DNA of 64,000 nucleotides from assembly GCF_027213645.1 (NCBI RefSeq), contig NZ_JAPWGL010000001.1, positions 1,240,001 through 1,304,000 of the forward strand, written 5' to 3'. Under the pieces are notes generated by a model. It saw nothing but the letters and a program-made list of their open reading frames with translations. It searched no databases and was not told where the DNA came from. The translations under genes and the position numbers were made by a program. Numbering within the stretch: the stretch's first letter is position 1; every line of letters starts with the position of its first letter. This DNA comes from Pedobacter rhodius. GTDB taxonomy: Bacteria; Bacteroidota; Bacteroidia; Sphingobacteriales; Sphingobacteriaceae. Shown piece after piece: positions 17,653-27,121 of the stretch.

Positions 17653-18130
17653 TGTCTTTTGATAAAGAAAATCCTGAAATGCTTTTGTTATTGAAAACAT
17701 TTGAGCAGTTTAATGTTAATTATCTAATTGTTGGCGGTTTTGCTGTTAACCGATATGGTTATAATCGTACTACAGGTGATTTAGATATTTATCTTAAGGA
17801 TACTAAAGATAACAGATAAAATCTGATTTATGCCCTTGATAAAATGGGGCTATGGCAGATATGATATGTTATTAGATGTGCCTATAATTGCTGATTATTG
17901 TGAAGTTTTTGATGGATGATGGCATGTATGCTGATTTAATGACTGATATTCCTGGATTGGATAAACACAAGTTTGATGACTATTTTCAGATGGCTACTGT
18001 TGATGAAATTAATGTTATTAAAGTAAGGTTTCTGCATTATAATCATCTTTTGGATAACAAGCGGGCCACCAATAGGCCTAAAGATCAGCTCGATGTTTTA
18101 GAATTGGAGCGCATTAACAAAAGAAATTAA
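17653..18130 (+). pseudogene. Decayed nucleotidyltransferase (MNT/AbiEii-like fold)
   Basis: Starts MSFDKENPEMLLLLKTFEQF, then NYLIVGGFAVNRYGY and TTGDLDIYLKDTKDNR, the GG...D-D motif of minimal nucleotidyltransferases. An in-frame TAA follows at 17817; the frame continues NLIYALDKMG, shifts near 17850 to YGRYDMLLDVPIIADYCEVF, and shifts again near 17910 to MDDGMYADLMTDIPGLDKHK and the C-terminal RPKDQLDVLELERINK. One stop and two frameshifts in an otherwise normal-length gene of about 158 codons mark a recent pseudogene. The last part alone could still be translated (from 17888 or an inner ATG) but would lack the active site. Confidence 0.85.
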
Positions 18131-18203
18131 GTTTCTTGCCTGTATTAAGTTTTCTAAACCTGACCTTGCCGAAATTCTTTTAAAATTACAGCTTTTAACG
18201 TAT

Positions 18204-18264
18204 TGTTCTGAGAGACGAAGAATCCGCAACCTATGAAACAACTCCTCGTACCTCGGAATGACAG
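18204..18264. repeat. Inverted repeat, TTCTGAG-ACGA...CTCGTACCTCGGAATGACA type (copy B6)
   Basis: GTTCTGAGAGACGAAGAATC on the left and CCTCGTACCTCGGAATGACA on the right, a foldback of about 20 bp with mismatches, related to the other GTCATT-GCGAGG elements of the window. Confidence 0.5.
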
Positions 18265-18385
18265 AGTTTTTAAAAGATTGTGGCGAGGGCGGGAGTGTGG
18301 TAGCAATTAAAACCGAACCTTGCTTTTTTAGAACTGAGCTTTCAGGTCAATTTAATAATTCAGCAATTAAACAATTCACCACGCT

Positions 18386-18415
18386 TTGTTAATATGTAAA
18401 AATACTTTATCTTTG
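18386..18415 (+). promoter_or_regulatory. rpsO promoter
   Basis: TTG (18386-18388), a spacer of exactly 19 nt and TATCTTTG (18408-18415): a full match to the Bacteroidota consensus. The leader to ATG 18460 is about 40 nt. Confidence 0.85.
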
Positions 18416-18459
18416 CGCCACAATTAATTAATTTTTATTGCTTTAATATTATTCAAGAA

Positions 18460-18744
18460 ATGTATTTAAGTCCAGAAAAGAAAGCCGAAATCTTTAAACA
18501 ACACGGCGAAGTAGAAACCAACACGGGTTCTGCTGAAGGTCAAGTAGCGTTATTTACATACCGTATTGCGCACTTAACAGAACACTTAAAGAAAAATCGT
18601 AAAGATTTCTCTACGCAGTTGTCACTTCAAAAATTGGTAGGTAAACGTCGCGGTATCTTGGCTTACCTATACAAAAAAGATATTGAGCGCTATCGTGCTA
18701 TCATCAAAGCTTTATCGCTTCGTGATATCATTAAACAAAAATAA
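18460..18744 (+). CDS. rpsO: 30S ribosomal protein S15
   Basis: A 94-residue protein binding 16S rRNA helices 20-22 in the central domain of the small subunit. Recognisable blocks are HGEVETNTGSAEGQVALFT (the NTGS-E-Q signature), HLKKNRKDFSTQ and LVGKRRGILAYLYKKD. It has a consensus promoter and is followed by a terminator hairpin, then pnp, the same gene order as in E. coli. Confidence 0.97.
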   Translation: MYLSPEKKAEIFKQHGEVETNTGSAEGQVALFTYRIAHLTEHLKKNRKDFSTQLSLQKLVGKRRGILAYLYKKDIERYRAIIKALSLRDIIKQK

Positions 18745-18760
18745 GCGAATTTTATCAGCG

Positions 18761-18789
18761 AAAGCCATTCTTCAGGGAATGGCTTTTTA
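18761..18789 (+). terminator. Terminator after rpsO
   Basis: GCCATTC, loop TTCAGG, GAATGGC, followed by TTTTT. It lies 17 bases after the rpsO stop. Confidence 0.85.
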
Positions 18790-18880
18790 CATTTCCTGTT
18801 AATATTTTAACGGGATTTATTATAGATAGGCTATTTAAACCTTATCTTCGTTTGCAAAAACAAAAACATATATAAACAAC

Positions 18881-18906
18881 GGTGTGTAGAAAGAGGAAAA
18901 CACACC
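18881..18906 (+). promoter_or_regulatory. Hairpin in the pnp 5' leader
   Basis: GGTGTGT (18881-18887) and ACACACC (18900-18906) form a perfect 7-bp stem with a purine-rich loop, ending 14 bases before the pnp ATG. It could control access of the ribosome or of PNPase to its own message. Confidence 0.5.
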
Positions 18907-18920
18907 ATAATTCTATTTAA

Positions 18921-21056
18921 ATGAATGTAATAAAAAAATCGTTCGATTTGGGCGATGGCAGAATTGTAGAAATTGAAACTGGTAAATTGGCTAAACAAGC
19001 TGATGGTTCGGTTGTGGTAAAAATGGGCGATACGATGTTGTTAGCAACGGTTGTATCTACTGTTGGCGCTAAACCAGGTACTGATTTTTTACCTTTATCG
19101 GTTGATTATCAGGAAAAATATGCGGCTACTGGTCGTATTCCAGGTGGCTTTTTACGTCGTGAGGCAAGATTATCTGACTATGAGGTTTTGATCTCTCGTT
19201 TGGTTGATAGGGCTTTACGTCCAATGTTCCCAAGCGATTACCACTCTGATACGCAGGTGATGATTTCATTGATCTCTGCTGATAAAAATATCATGCCTGA
19301 TTGCTTAGCTGGTTTAGCAGCATCGGCTGCATTATCAGTTTCTGATATTCCTTTTAACGGTCCGATTTCTGAAGTACGTGTTGCAAAAATTGATGGTAAA
19401 TTGGTAATCAACCCATTAGCAAGCGATTTAGAACGTGCTACTTTAGAGTTTATGGTTGCTGGTTCGGCTAACGACATAGGTATGGTTGAAGGCGAGTGCG
19501 ACGAAATTCAGGAAGATGAAATGGTTGAAGCTTTAAAATTTGCACATGATGCAATTAAAGTTCAATGTGCTGTTCAGGTTGAATTAACTGAAGCCACAGG
19601 TAAAACTGTAAAACGCGAATATAGCCACGAAGACCATGATGCTGATTTAAAAGCTAAAGTTTATGCCGATACTTACGATAAAGTTTATGCTGTAGCGAAA
19701 GCTGGTGGCAATAAAGATGTTCGTAAAGAAGGTTTTACAGCAATCATTAACGAATTCTTCGAAGCAATGCCTGAAGATACCGCAGATTTAACTAAAGCAA
19801 TGGCTAAACATTATTACCATGATGTTCAGTACGATGCAATCAGAAATCTGTTATTAGATGAAGGTATTCGTTTAGATGGCCGTAAGACTAATGAAATTCG
19901 TCCAATCTGGAGTGAAGTTGGTTATTTACCTGCTGCTCACGGTTCAGCTGTGTTTACACGTGGCGAAACGCAATCACTAACTTCAGTTACTTTAGGTAGC
20001 AAAGATGATGAGCAAATGATTGATGGTGCTTTCTTCAACGGTTACAACAAATTCTTATTGCACTATAATTTCCCTGGTTTCTCAACCGGAGAGGTTAGGC
20101 CAAATAGAGGTGCTGGACGTCGTGAAATTGGTCACGGTGCTTTAGCGCAACGTTCATTGAAAAAAGTATTGCCACAAGGTGAGTCAAATCCTTATACAAT
20201 TCGTATCGTTTCTGATATTTTAGAATCTAACGGTTCATCATCAATGGCGACTGTTTGTGCTGGTACTTTAGCACTTATGGATGCAGGTATTAAAATCAAA
20301 TCGCCGGTTTCAGGTATCGCAATGGGTTTAATTACCGATGAGAAAACCGGTAAATACGCAATCCTTTCTGATATTTTAGGTGATGAAGACCATTTAGGTG
20401 ATATGGACTTTAAAGTAACCGGTACTGAACATGGTATTGTTGCATGTCAAATGGACTTAAAAATCAATGGTTTATCATACGAAGTTTTAACAAAAGCTTT
20501 ATTACAGGCTAAAGAAGGTCGTTTACACATCTTAAACGAGATGAAGAAAACCATCAGCTCGCCTAATGAAGATTACAAACCACATGCACCACGTATTGTG
20601 TCTTTAACTATTGATAAAGAATTTATCGGTGCCATTATCGGCCCTGGAGGTAAAATTATCCAGGAAATGCAACGAGAAACTGGCGCATCAATCTCTATCG
20701 AAGAAGTTGATGGTAAAGGTATCGTTGAAGTTTTCGCTGATAATAAAGCTGCTATCGATGCTGCAGTTACCCGTATCCGTAACATCGTAGCTAAACCAGA
20801 AATTGGTGAAGTTTACCAGGGTAAGGTAAAATCAATTATGCCATTCGGTGCATTTGTTGAAGTTATGCCGGGTAAAGATGGTTTATTACACATCTCTGAA
20901 ATTTCATGGGAACGTTTAGAAACAATGGACGGTGTATTGAAAGAGGGTGATAAAATCGAGGTTAAATTATTAGATATCGATAAACAAGGTAAAATGAAAC
21001 TTTCCCGTAAAGTTTTATTACCAAGACCAGAAAAACCAGCTGCGCCAAAAGCGTAA
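18921..21056 (+). CDS. pnp: Polyribonucleotide nucleotidyltransferase
   Basis: A 711-residue phosphorolytic 3'-5' exoribonuclease of the RNA degradation machinery. Two RNase PH domains (about 1-225 and 315-540, with [20 protein letters not shown] and [15 protein letters not shown]), a KH domain near 560-615 ([17 protein letters not shown]) and an S1 domain near 625-695 ([20 protein letters not shown]). Length is normal. It follows rpsO after a terminator and has a short hairpin just upstream, which makes autoregulation as in enterobacteria plausible but unproven. Confidence 0.97.
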   Translation: MNVIKKSFDLGDGRIVEIETGKLAKQADGSVVVKMGDTMLLATVVSTVGAKPGTDFLPLSVDYQEKYAATGRIPGGFLRREARLSDYEVLISRLVDRALRPMFPSDYHSDTQVMISLISADKNIMPDCLAGLAASAALSVSDIPFNGPISEVRVAKIDGKLVINPLASDLERATLEFMVAGSANDIGMVEGECDEIQEDEMVEALKFAHDAIKVQCAVQVELTEATGKTVKREYSHEDHDADLKAKVYADTYDKVYAVAKAGGNKDVRKEGFTAIINEFFEAMPEDTADLTKAMAKHYYHDVQYDAIRNLLLDEGIRLDGRKTNEIRPIWSEVGYLPAAHGSAVFTRGETQSLTSVTLGSKDDEQMIDGAFFNGYNKFLLHYNFPGFSTGEVRPNRGAGRREIGHGALAQRSLKKVLPQGESNPYTIRIVSDILESNGSSSMATVCAGTLALMDAGIKIKSPVSGIAMGLITDEKTGKYAILSDILGDEDHLGDMDFKVTGTEHGIVACQMDLKINGLSYEVLTKALLQAKEGRLHILNEMKKTISSPNEDYKPHAPRIVSLTIDKEFIGAIIGPGGKIIQEMQRETGASISIEEVDGKGIVEVFADNKAAIDAAVTRIRNIVAKPEIGEVYQGKVKSIMPFGAFVEVMPGKDGLLHISEISWERLETMDGVLKEGDKIEVKLLDIDKQGKMKLSRKVLLPRPEKPAAPKA

Positions 21057-21066
21057 GTAAAGCCGG

Positions 21067-21088
21067 GGCGGAAGTCCGAAGTCGGTAG
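21067..21088. repeat. Copy of the AAGTCCGAAGTCGG word repeat (E1)
   Basis: GCGGAAGTCCGAAGTCGGTA. The complementary words CGGACTTTCCGAC and ATCCGACCTCGG occur at 30066-30110. Just after the pnp stop. Confidence 0.45.
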
Positions 21089-21099
21089 ATATTAAAGAT

Positions 21100-21134
21100 T
21101 AGCCCTTTCAGTGTAAAACTGAAAGGGCTTTTTT
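21100..21134 (+). terminator. Terminator after pnp
   Basis: AGCCCTTTCAG, loop TGTAAAA, CTGAAAGGGCT followed by TTTTTT; an 11-bp perfect stem. Confidence 0.9.
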
Positions 21135-21201
21135 ATTGATTACTATTTTGTTTAATGAGGATTTTGTAACTTGCCGTATTACTAAAATTGTATAACCAAC
21201 T

Positions 21202-21266
21202 CGTCATTACAGGGTAGGAAGCAATCTTTATCGAAAAATAGATTGTTTCATGCTTTTCAATGACGA
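21202..21266. repeat. Inverted repeat, CGTCATT...AATGACG type (copy B3)
   Basis: CGTCATTACAGGGTAGGAAG and CAATCT on the left; AGATTG and CATGCTTTTCAATGACG on the right. It ends 13 bases before the rpe ATG. Confidence 0.6.
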
Positions 21267-21279
21267 CAAAATAAATTAG

Positions 21280-21951
21280 ATGAAATACATTATTGCTCCA
21301 TCCATACTTTCTGCCGATTTCGGCAATCTGCAACGCGATATTGAAATGATTAATCAAAGTGAGGCCGACTGGTTTCATGTTGATGTGATGGATGGTGTTT
21401 TTGTACCTAATATTTCCTTTGGTTTTCCGGTGATGGCTGCTGTAAAAAAGCACGCTGACAAACCTCTGGATGTCCATTTAATGATAGTTGAACCAGATAA
21501 ATTTATTCCTGAATTTGCGAAGGCAGGTGCCGATAGAATTACGGTTCACTATGAGGCTTGTACGCATTTACACAGAACGATTCAGTTAATTAAAGCGTCG
21601 GGATGTAAAGCTGGACTTGCTTTAAATCCCCATACACCGGTTACTTTATTGCAAGATGTAATTCAGGATTTAGATTTGGTTTTGATTATGTCTGTTAATC
21701 CGGGTTTCGGCGGACAGCAATTTATTCACAATACCTATAAGAAGATACAAGATTTAAAACGCTTAATTCAAGGTGTTAATGAAGACTTAATTATTGAAGT
21801 TGATGGTGGTGTAGGTCTACAAAATATTGCTACATTAGTAGCAGCAGGTGCTAATGCTTTTGTGGCTGGAAATGCAATTTTCGCAACAGATAATCCAAGA
21901 GAAACGATTTCTAAAATGAAAGGCTTGATAACTGGCAATATTTATATTTAA
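21280..21951 (+). CDS. rpe: Ribulose-phosphate 3-epimerase
   Basis: A 223-residue TIM-barrel enzyme interconverting ribulose-5-phosphate and xylulose-5-phosphate in the pentose phosphate pathway. Blocks: IAPSILSADFGNL, HVDVMDGVFVPNISFG (metal and catalytic residues), HLMIVEPDKF, MSVNPGFGGQQF and EVDGGVGLQN. Length and start are standard. The product also supplies the KdsD substrate, but the gene is not near kdsD. Confidence 0.96.
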   Translation: MKYIIAPSILSADFGNLQRDIEMINQSEADWFHVDVMDGVFVPNISFGFPVMAAVKKHADKPLDVHLMIVEPDKFIPEFAKAGADRITVHYEACTHLHRTIQLIKASGCKAGLALNPHTPVTLLQDVIQDLDLVLIMSVNPGFGGQQFIHNTYKKIQDLKRLIQGVNEDLIIEVDGGVGLQNIATLVAAGANAFVAGNAIFATDNPRETISKMKGLITGNIYI

Positions 21952-22003
21952 TTGTTTTATTGCTATATTTTTTCGATAATAGGGCGTATAGAGTCATAAT
22001 TGT

Positions 22004-22039
22004 CTTGATACTTGATACTTAATACTTTTCTCGATACTA
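22004..22039. repeat. CTTGATACTT word repeat (copy D2)
   Basis: CTTGATACTT repeated, then AATACTT and TCTCGATACTAA. It shares the exact 17-nt word CTTGATACTTAATACTT (22011-22027) with the reverse complement of 11159-11175. It lies just before the TonB-dependent receptor ATG. Confidence 0.65.
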
Positions 22040-22043
22040 ACCA

Positions 22044-24470
22044 ATGCTCAAACTCCGGCTACTCCTTACCCTTTTAATCGCTGGTTGCAGTTTTGCTTTA
22101 GCGCAGCCCTTGGTTAGGATTTCGGGAATAGTTTACAGCGACGAAAAGTTGCCTTTAGCACAGGTAACGGTAAGCGTTTTAGGTCAGGCCTTATCTACTG
22201 TGACTGATGATTTTGGGGTTTATACCATCTATTCAAAATCGAGAACTTTTAGCATTAAATATTCGTTACTGGGTTATCAGCCACAAACTTTAAAATTTAA
22301 CGAACGCTCCGGCGCCCGGATTACACAACAGGTAAACTTGGTCGCTAATGTTAATGAGTTAGATCAGGTAAATATCACGAATAAGCAAAACCAGTTAAGT
22401 AATACAACCACAATTAATATTGCAGATATTGCCTCCATGCCACTGGTATCCGGCAATTTCGAAACTATGCTTAAAAGTTTGCCAGGCGTTTCAACCAATA
22501 ATGAATTAAGTGCTCAATACAGTGTTCGTGGAGGCAATTTCGATGAAAATTTAATTTACATTAACGACGTTGAAATCAACAGACCAGTTTTAATCCGCAA
22601 TGGACAACAGGAGGGTTTGAGTTTTATAAATTCGGAATTGGTTAGCAAAGCCAAGTTTTCTGCCGGAGGTTTCGAGGCAAAATATGGCGATAAACTTTCA
22701 TCGGTTTTAGATATTCGATATGATAAGCCTGACAGCAACCAAACCATTTTAAGTACGAGCTTCTTAAATACATCTTTAACTGTTAAAAGTAATTTTAAAA
22801 AGAGTTTTCTGCTCGCCGGTTTGCGGTATAAGAATAATTCAAGCGTACTGATTAAGCAAGATGAAAAGGGGAGTTATAACCCTAATTTTGCTGACGCACA
22901 GCTGATGTATCAATATGATTTTTCTTCAAAATTTAATATTAGTGTATTAGGAAATTTAAATCTTGGGCAGTTTAAATTGGTGCCAACAAATCGAGAAACT
23001 CAATTTGGCACTTTAAGCACTACTTTACGCTTGAATGTTGATTACACTGGCCAGGAGATTGATGATTACCAAACTTTAGGAACAGCTGTAACAGCAACTT
23101 ATTCTCCGAAACCTAATCTGGTTATTAAGTTCATAAACAGTTACTTCAATACAATTGAAAGAGAGCGTTTCGATATTGACGGCAGTTATGTTTTTGATGA
23201 AGTTGACAATACTTTTTCGGTAGAAAATTTTGGTCCGGTTACTAAAAACAGAGGAATTGGGAGTTATTATAATTACGGTCGGAATAGCTTAAATACGCAG
23301 GTATTTGCCTCAGAAATAAAGGTTGACCAAAACTTCAATAATCATGTTTTTTCCTGGGGGTTAAAGTTTGATAAATCTAAATACGACGACCGTTTAAATG
23401 AGTACAATTACACCGATTCTGCGGGGTATATTTTGCCAAATAACACAAAAAACATTGTGTTGCAAAATTTAATCAATACGGAGAATAATATTGATATTAA
23501 AAATTACAGCGCTTATGTTCAGGATAGTTATTCACTTTCAGATTATGCAGAACTTCAGCTTGGCACTCGTGCAACTTATAGTTCTTTGAGTAGACAATTA
23601 CTGATTAGTCCGAGAATGTTAATTGCCTACCGACCAAATTCCAATAATAAGATTTTAAGGTTTACGGCTGGCGTTTACAAGCAGCCACCCTCATACCGAA
23701 CCATAAGAGATTTTACCGGCAATTTGAATATTAACCAAAAAGCGCAAAGCTCTTACAACACCTCCATAGGTTATGATTACGCTTTTGATGCGTTTGGAAC
23801 CCGGTTGAAGTTTACATCTGAGGCTTATTTTAAATATTCGGACAAGTTAATTCCTTACAAGATTGATAACCTGCGGATTAAATATTTAGCAAATGAAGTT
23901 TCCAAAGGTTATGCCTACGGTGCTGATTTTAGCATTGGTGGTGAGTTCGTAAAAGATTTGGTTTCGTATTTCAGGATGTCGGTTATGCATGCCAATGAGA
24001 ATATTATCGGTGACAGTTATGTTCAAAATGGCGAAACGATTTACCCTGGTTATTTAAAGCGTCCGACTGATCAAAGGGTTAATTTTTCTGTGTTTTTCCA
24101 AGACAGGTTATTGAATAGTCCGACCTATAAAGTACACTTAAATGCATTATATGGTTCCCGTTTACCAATCGGACCATCACAAACGCCTAAATATTTGGAT
24201 AAATTCTATGTGCCATCTTACAAACGGATAGATATTGGTTTCTCGAAAGATTTTCTCGACGACGCTGCCTTACATAAACCTAAGTTTTTGGAGAAGAACT
24301 TCAATTCTGTAATTCTGTTTTTCGAAGTTTTTAATATGTTAAATATTGATAACACGGTTTCGTATTTATGGCTGAAAGACGTTGATAATGTACAGTATGC
24401 AATTCCGAATTATTTAACGGGAAGACAGTTTAATTTGAAGTTAATCGTCAAGTTGAAGAATAAATCGTGA
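22044..24470 (+). CDS. TonB-dependent receptor with carboxypeptidase regulatory-like domain
   Basis: An 808-residue outer-membrane importer. Signal peptide (LLTLLIAGCSFALAQP), carboxypeptidase regulatory-like domain (about 22-110, ISGIVYSDEKLPLAQVTVSV, ending in SLLGYQPQTL), plug domain (about 115-230, MPLVSGNFETMLKSLPGV, QYSVRGGNFDENLIYINDVE) and a beta-barrel ending in GRQFNLKLIVKLKNKS. No SusD partner follows, so it is not a classical polysaccharide utilization pair; the substrate is unknown. It stands alone between rpe and serC. Confidence 0.9.
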   Translation: MLKLRLLLTLLIAGCSFALAQPLVRISGIVYSDEKLPLAQVTVSVLGQALSTVTDDFGVYTIYSKSRTFSIKYSLLGYQPQTLKFNERSGARITQQVNLVANVNELDQVNITNKQNQLSNTTTINIADIASMPLVSGNFETMLKSLPGVSTNNELSAQYSVRGGNFDENLIYINDVEINRPVLIRNGQQEGLSFINSELVSKAKFSAGGFEAKYGDKLSSVLDIRYDKPDSNQTILSTSFLNTSLTVKSNFKKSFLLAGLRYKNNSSVLIKQDEKGSYNPNFADAQLMYQYDFSSKFNISVLGNLNLGQFKLVPTNRETQFGTLSTTLRLNVDYTGQEIDDYQTLGTAVTATYSPKPNLVIKFINSYFNTIERERFDIDGSYVFDEVDNTFSVENFGPVTKNRGIGSYYNYGRNSLNTQVFASEIKVDQNFNNHVFSWGLKFDKSKYDDRLNEYNYTDSAGYILPNNTKNIVLQNLINTENNIDIKNYSAYVQDSYSLSDYAELQLGTRATYSSLSRQLLISPRMLIAYRPNSNNKILRFTAGVYKQPPSYRTIRDFTGNLNINQKAQSSYNTSIGYDYAFDAFGTRLKFTSEAYFKYSDKLIPYKIDNLRIKYLANEVSKGYAYGADFSIGGEFVKDLVSYFRMSVMHANENIIGDSYVQNGETIYPGYLKRPTDQRVNFSVFFQDRLLNSPTYKVHLNALYGSRLPIGPSQTPKYLDKFYVPSYKRIDIGFSKDFLDDAALHKPKFLEKNFNSVILFFEVFNMLNIDNTVSYLWLKDVDNVQYAIPNYLTGRQFNLKLIVKLKNKS

Positions 24471-24791
24471 TTAAACCTGGATTTAAGAATTATAGGATTT
24501 CAAGATCTTATAAATAAAAAGCAAACAACGAAACAGATTATTCATTCCTCGGAATAAAAGAGATTTGAAAAAGATTTCAGCATATGGCGTGACTGCTGAA
24601 TTTGAAAGTAGCATAAAAATCTGTGTTTATCTTCCTGCCTCTGTTGCTAATTAATCTCATTACAAAAACTGTAATAAAAACATCTTTTTTGCCTTAATTT
24701 TTAACAAAATTTAATTTTTTATGATACGATTTTATAGGCATAACTGCTTTAAAAATTTTACATTTACGGCCATAAAACATTATATAATAAG
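24471..24791. other. Intergenic region between the TonB receptor and serC
   Basis: About 320 bp, very AT-rich, with no gene. A degenerate ATTCCTCGGAATAA palindrome (about 24544-24557) is visible. The last 100 bp should hold the serC promoter, but I could not find a good TTG/TAnnTTTG pair. Confidence 0.6.
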
Positions 24792-25865
24792 ATGAAGCAT
24801 AATTTTGGCGCAGGCCCTTGTATTTTACCTCAAGAAGTGTTTAAACAAGCTGCACAGGCAGTTTTAGATTTTAACGATGGATTATCGATTTTAGAAATTT
24901 CGCACAGAACAACCGAATTTGAGGCAGTTGTTGCTGAAGCTGATAAGTTGGTAAAAGAGTTACTAAATGTGCCATCGGGTTATTCCGTTTTATTTTTACA
25001 AGGCGGTGCAAGTTTACAGTTTGCAATGGTTCCAATGAATTTATTAGCCGATGGACAAACCGCAAGTTATTTAGATTCTGGTGTTTGGGCATCAAAAGCT
25101 TTAAAAGAAGCTAAATTTGTAGGCAATGTAAATGTTGTTGCATCTTCGAAAGATTCAAACTATACATTTATACCGAAAGATTTCAATATCCCTGCTGATA
25201 GTGCATATTTCCATTATACTTCGAACAATACAATTTACGGAACAGAGCTTTTCGAAGTTCCGGAAACGAGCGTTCCTGTAGTTTGCGATATGTCTTCGGA
25301 TATTATGAGCCGTGTAATTGATGTTTCAAAATTCGATTTGATTTATGCCGGTGCGCAGAAAAATATAGGTCCAGCAGGATTAACCATCGTTATTGTTAAA
25401 GATGAGGTTTTAGGTAAAACTGATCGGAAAATTCCATCTATGCTGAACTATCAGTCTCATATCGATAACGGTTCCATGTACAACACGCCTCCGGTTTTCT
25501 CCATTTATGTGGCTTTATTAAATCTTCGTTGGTTAAAATCTAAAGGTGGTGTTGCTGAAATTGAGAAAGAAAACAAACAAAAAGCTGAGGCACTTTATAG
25601 AGAAATAGACCGTAATCCTCTATTTAAAGGCACCTGTGCAGTTGAAGACCGGTCCAGAATGAATGTTTGTTTTGTAATGGAAAATACTGAGTTGGAAAAA
25701 CCATTTCTGAAATTTGCAGAAGAGCAAGGTATTGTGGGTATTAAAGGACACCGAAGTGTTGGTGGTTTTCGTGCATCAATGTATAATGCGCTGCCAATAA
25801 CAAGCGTACATGCATTGATCGATGCAATGCAATCTTTCGAAGAAAAACAGGCAAAGGCAAATTAA
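24792..25865 (+). CDS. serC: Phosphoserine aminotransferase
   Basis: A 357-residue PLP enzyme converting 3-phosphohydroxypyruvate and glutamate to phosphoserine in serine synthesis, also able to act in pyridoxine synthesis. It starts [14 protein letters not shown], has the ISHRT block, [15 protein letters not shown], and the PLP lysine in [12 protein letters not shown] (Lys190). The C-terminus has [18 protein letters not shown]. serA follows 90 bp downstream, forming a serine operon. Confidence 0.96.
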   Translation: MKHNFGAGPCILPQEVFKQAAQAVLDFNDGLSILEISHRTTEFEAVVAEADKLVKELLNVPSGYSVLFLQGGASLQFAMVPMNLLADGQTASYLDSGVWASKALKEAKFVGNVNVVASSKDSNYTFIPKDFNIPADSAYFHYTSNNTIYGTELFEVPETSVPVVCDMSSDIMSRVIDVSKFDLIYAGAQKNIGPAGLTIVIVKDEVLGKTDRKIPSMLNYQSHIDNGSMYNTPPVFSIYVALLNLRWLKSKGGVAEIEKENKQKAEALYREIDRNPLFKGTCAVEDRSRMNVCFVMENTELEKPFLKFAEEQGIVGIKGHRSVGGFRASMYNALPITSVHALIDAMQSFEEKQAKAN

Positions 25866-25955
25866 TTTAAATTTTAACAGGTAATTGATTTGCATTTAAA
25901 TACCCGTCTACCGTCTGGCAGGTGTGTAATCAATTTAATCAGTGAAATCACAAGT

Positions 25956-26906
25956 ATGATTAAAATATTAGCAAACGATGGGATAGACCCTATCGGAAAA
26001 GAATTATTAGAAAAAGCGGGTTTCCAGGTTGATACAGAAACGATTCCGCAAGACCAGTTAGCTGAAGCTCTAAAAAGCTATGACGCAATTACGGTTCGTA
26101 GCGCAACAAAAGTTAGAAAAGAACTTATCGATGCTGTACCAAATATTAAATTAATTGGTAGGGGTGGCGTTGGTATGGATAATATTGATGTTGAATACGC
26201 TCGAAACCAGGGTGTTGCAGTGGTAAATACGCCAGCTGCCTCCTCCTTATCAGTGGCAGAATTAGTTTTCGCTCACTTGTTTACAGGCATCCGGTTTTTG
26301 CAAGACGCTAACCGTAAAATGCCTGTTGAGGGCGCTACTCAATTTAACAACCTTAAAAAAGCTTATGCAAAAGGAACTGAATTAAGTGGTAAAACTATTG
26401 GTATTATTGGCTTTGGTCGTATTGGTCGTGCAACGGCAAAAGTAGCTTTAGGCTTAGGCATGAAAGTTTTGGCTTACGATTTATATCCTTCAGAATCTGA
26501 AATTACTTTAGAATTTCAAGGTGGTCAATCGGTAAGTATTCCAATTAAAACCGTTTCTTTAGATGAAGTAATTGCAGGTAGTGATTTCCTCAGTTTGCAT
26601 ACGCCTTTTGCGGATAAGCCAATTTTAGGTGCCGAAGAATTCGCTAAAATGAAAAATGGCGTTGGTTTGGTAAATTGTTCACGTGGCGGAACGATTGATG
26701 AACCAGCTTTAATTGAAGCGCTGGATTCGGGAAAATTAGCTTTCGCTGGTTTAGATGTTTTTGATAATGAGCCTACACCGTTAGCAGCAATTTTAACTCA
26801 TCCAAAAATTTCGTTAACACCGCATATCGGTGCATCAACTAACGAAGCGCAAGAACGTATCGGTACGGAATTAGCGACTTTAATTATTGAGCATTTTAAG
26901 AAGTAA
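25956..26906 (+). CDS. serA: D-3-phosphoglycerate dehydrogenase, short form
   Basis: A 316-residue NAD-dependent enzyme oxidising 3-phosphoglycerate, the first step of serine synthesis. It has the Rossmann motif TIGIIGFGRIGRATAKV, the catalytic Arg/Glu/His blocks (NCSRGGTIDEPAL, LTPHIGASTNEAQ) and ends at the catalytic domain: the C-terminal ACT regulatory domain of E. coli SerA is absent, so serine feedback through ACT is not expected. ATG 25956 was preferred; a TTG at 25890 would add 22 residues outside the fold. Linked to serC. Confidence 0.92.
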   Translation: MIKILANDGIDPIGKELLEKAGFQVDTETIPQDQLAEALKSYDAITVRSATKVRKELIDAVPNIKLIGRGGVGMDNIDVEYARNQGVAVVNTPAASSLSVAELVFAHLFTGIRFLQDANRKMPVEGATQFNNLKKAYAKGTELSGKTIGIIGFGRIGRATAKVALGLGMKVLAYDLYPSESEITLEFQGGQSVSIPIKTVSLDEVIAGSDFLSLHTPFADKPILGAEEFAKMKNGVGLVNCSRGGTIDEPALIEALDSGKLAFAGLDVFDNEPTPLAAILTHPKISLTPHIGASTNEAQERIGTELATLIIEHFKK

Positions 26907-26919
26907 TAAAATATTTGCA

Positions 26920-26967
26920 TTCTGAGCTTGTCGAAGAACAATCGTGTTTCGACAGGCTCAACATAAC
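26920..26967. repeat. Inverted repeat CTGAGCTTGTCGAA...TTCGACAGGCTCA (copy C1)
   Basis: CTGAGCTTGTCGAAG at left and TTTCGACAGGCTCA at right fold into a stem of about 14 bp with one mismatch and a short loop. It lies just after the serA stop and just before a converging small gene. Confidence 0.65.
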
Positions 26968-26974
26968 ATCCTCA

Positions 26975-27121
26975 TTAATCCAAAGCTTTCGTTAACACCC
27001 AGTAGCGATAACCTAATATCGCTTTCTGAACAACTGTCAACTTATTAGGGTCTTTTTTATATAAACTTGGTAAAATCATATTGTTGATTTTAACCAGAAA
27101 TTTAAATAGTGCCTTTTTCAT
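26975..27121 (-). CDS. 48-residue conserved microprotein (often labelled SsrA-binding protein in Bacteroidota)
   Basis: A short frame starting MKKALFKFLVKINNMILPSL and ending GYRYWVLTKALD. The basic, hydrophobic N-terminus with a proline-containing middle and the YRYWVLTKALD end match a microprotein that I recall as widespread in Bacteroidota and often mis-labelled SsrA-binding protein; it is far too short to be SmpB. Its first 20 bases overlap the end of the upstream 172-residue gene in another frame, so translation is probably coupled. Function unknown. Confidence 0.7.
   Translation of the reverse strand: MKKALFKFLVKINNMILPSLYKKDPNKLTVVQKAILGYRYWVLTKALD

Larger units (their letters stand above)
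18131..18459 (+). other. Intergenic region upstream of rpsO
   Basis: About 330 bp without a gene. It contains an inverted repeat (18204-18264) and, at its end, the strong rpsO promoter (18386-18415). The middle part shows nothing recognisable. Confidence 0.6.

Noticed and set aside
17888..18130. An independent 80-residue gene
   Set aside because: It is the frame-shifted C-terminal part of the nucleotidyltransferase pseudogene; the catalytic part lies upstream in other frames.
26975..27121. SmpB (SsrA-binding protein)
   Set aside because: At 48 residues it is about a third of SmpB length and has none of its beta-barrel motifs.
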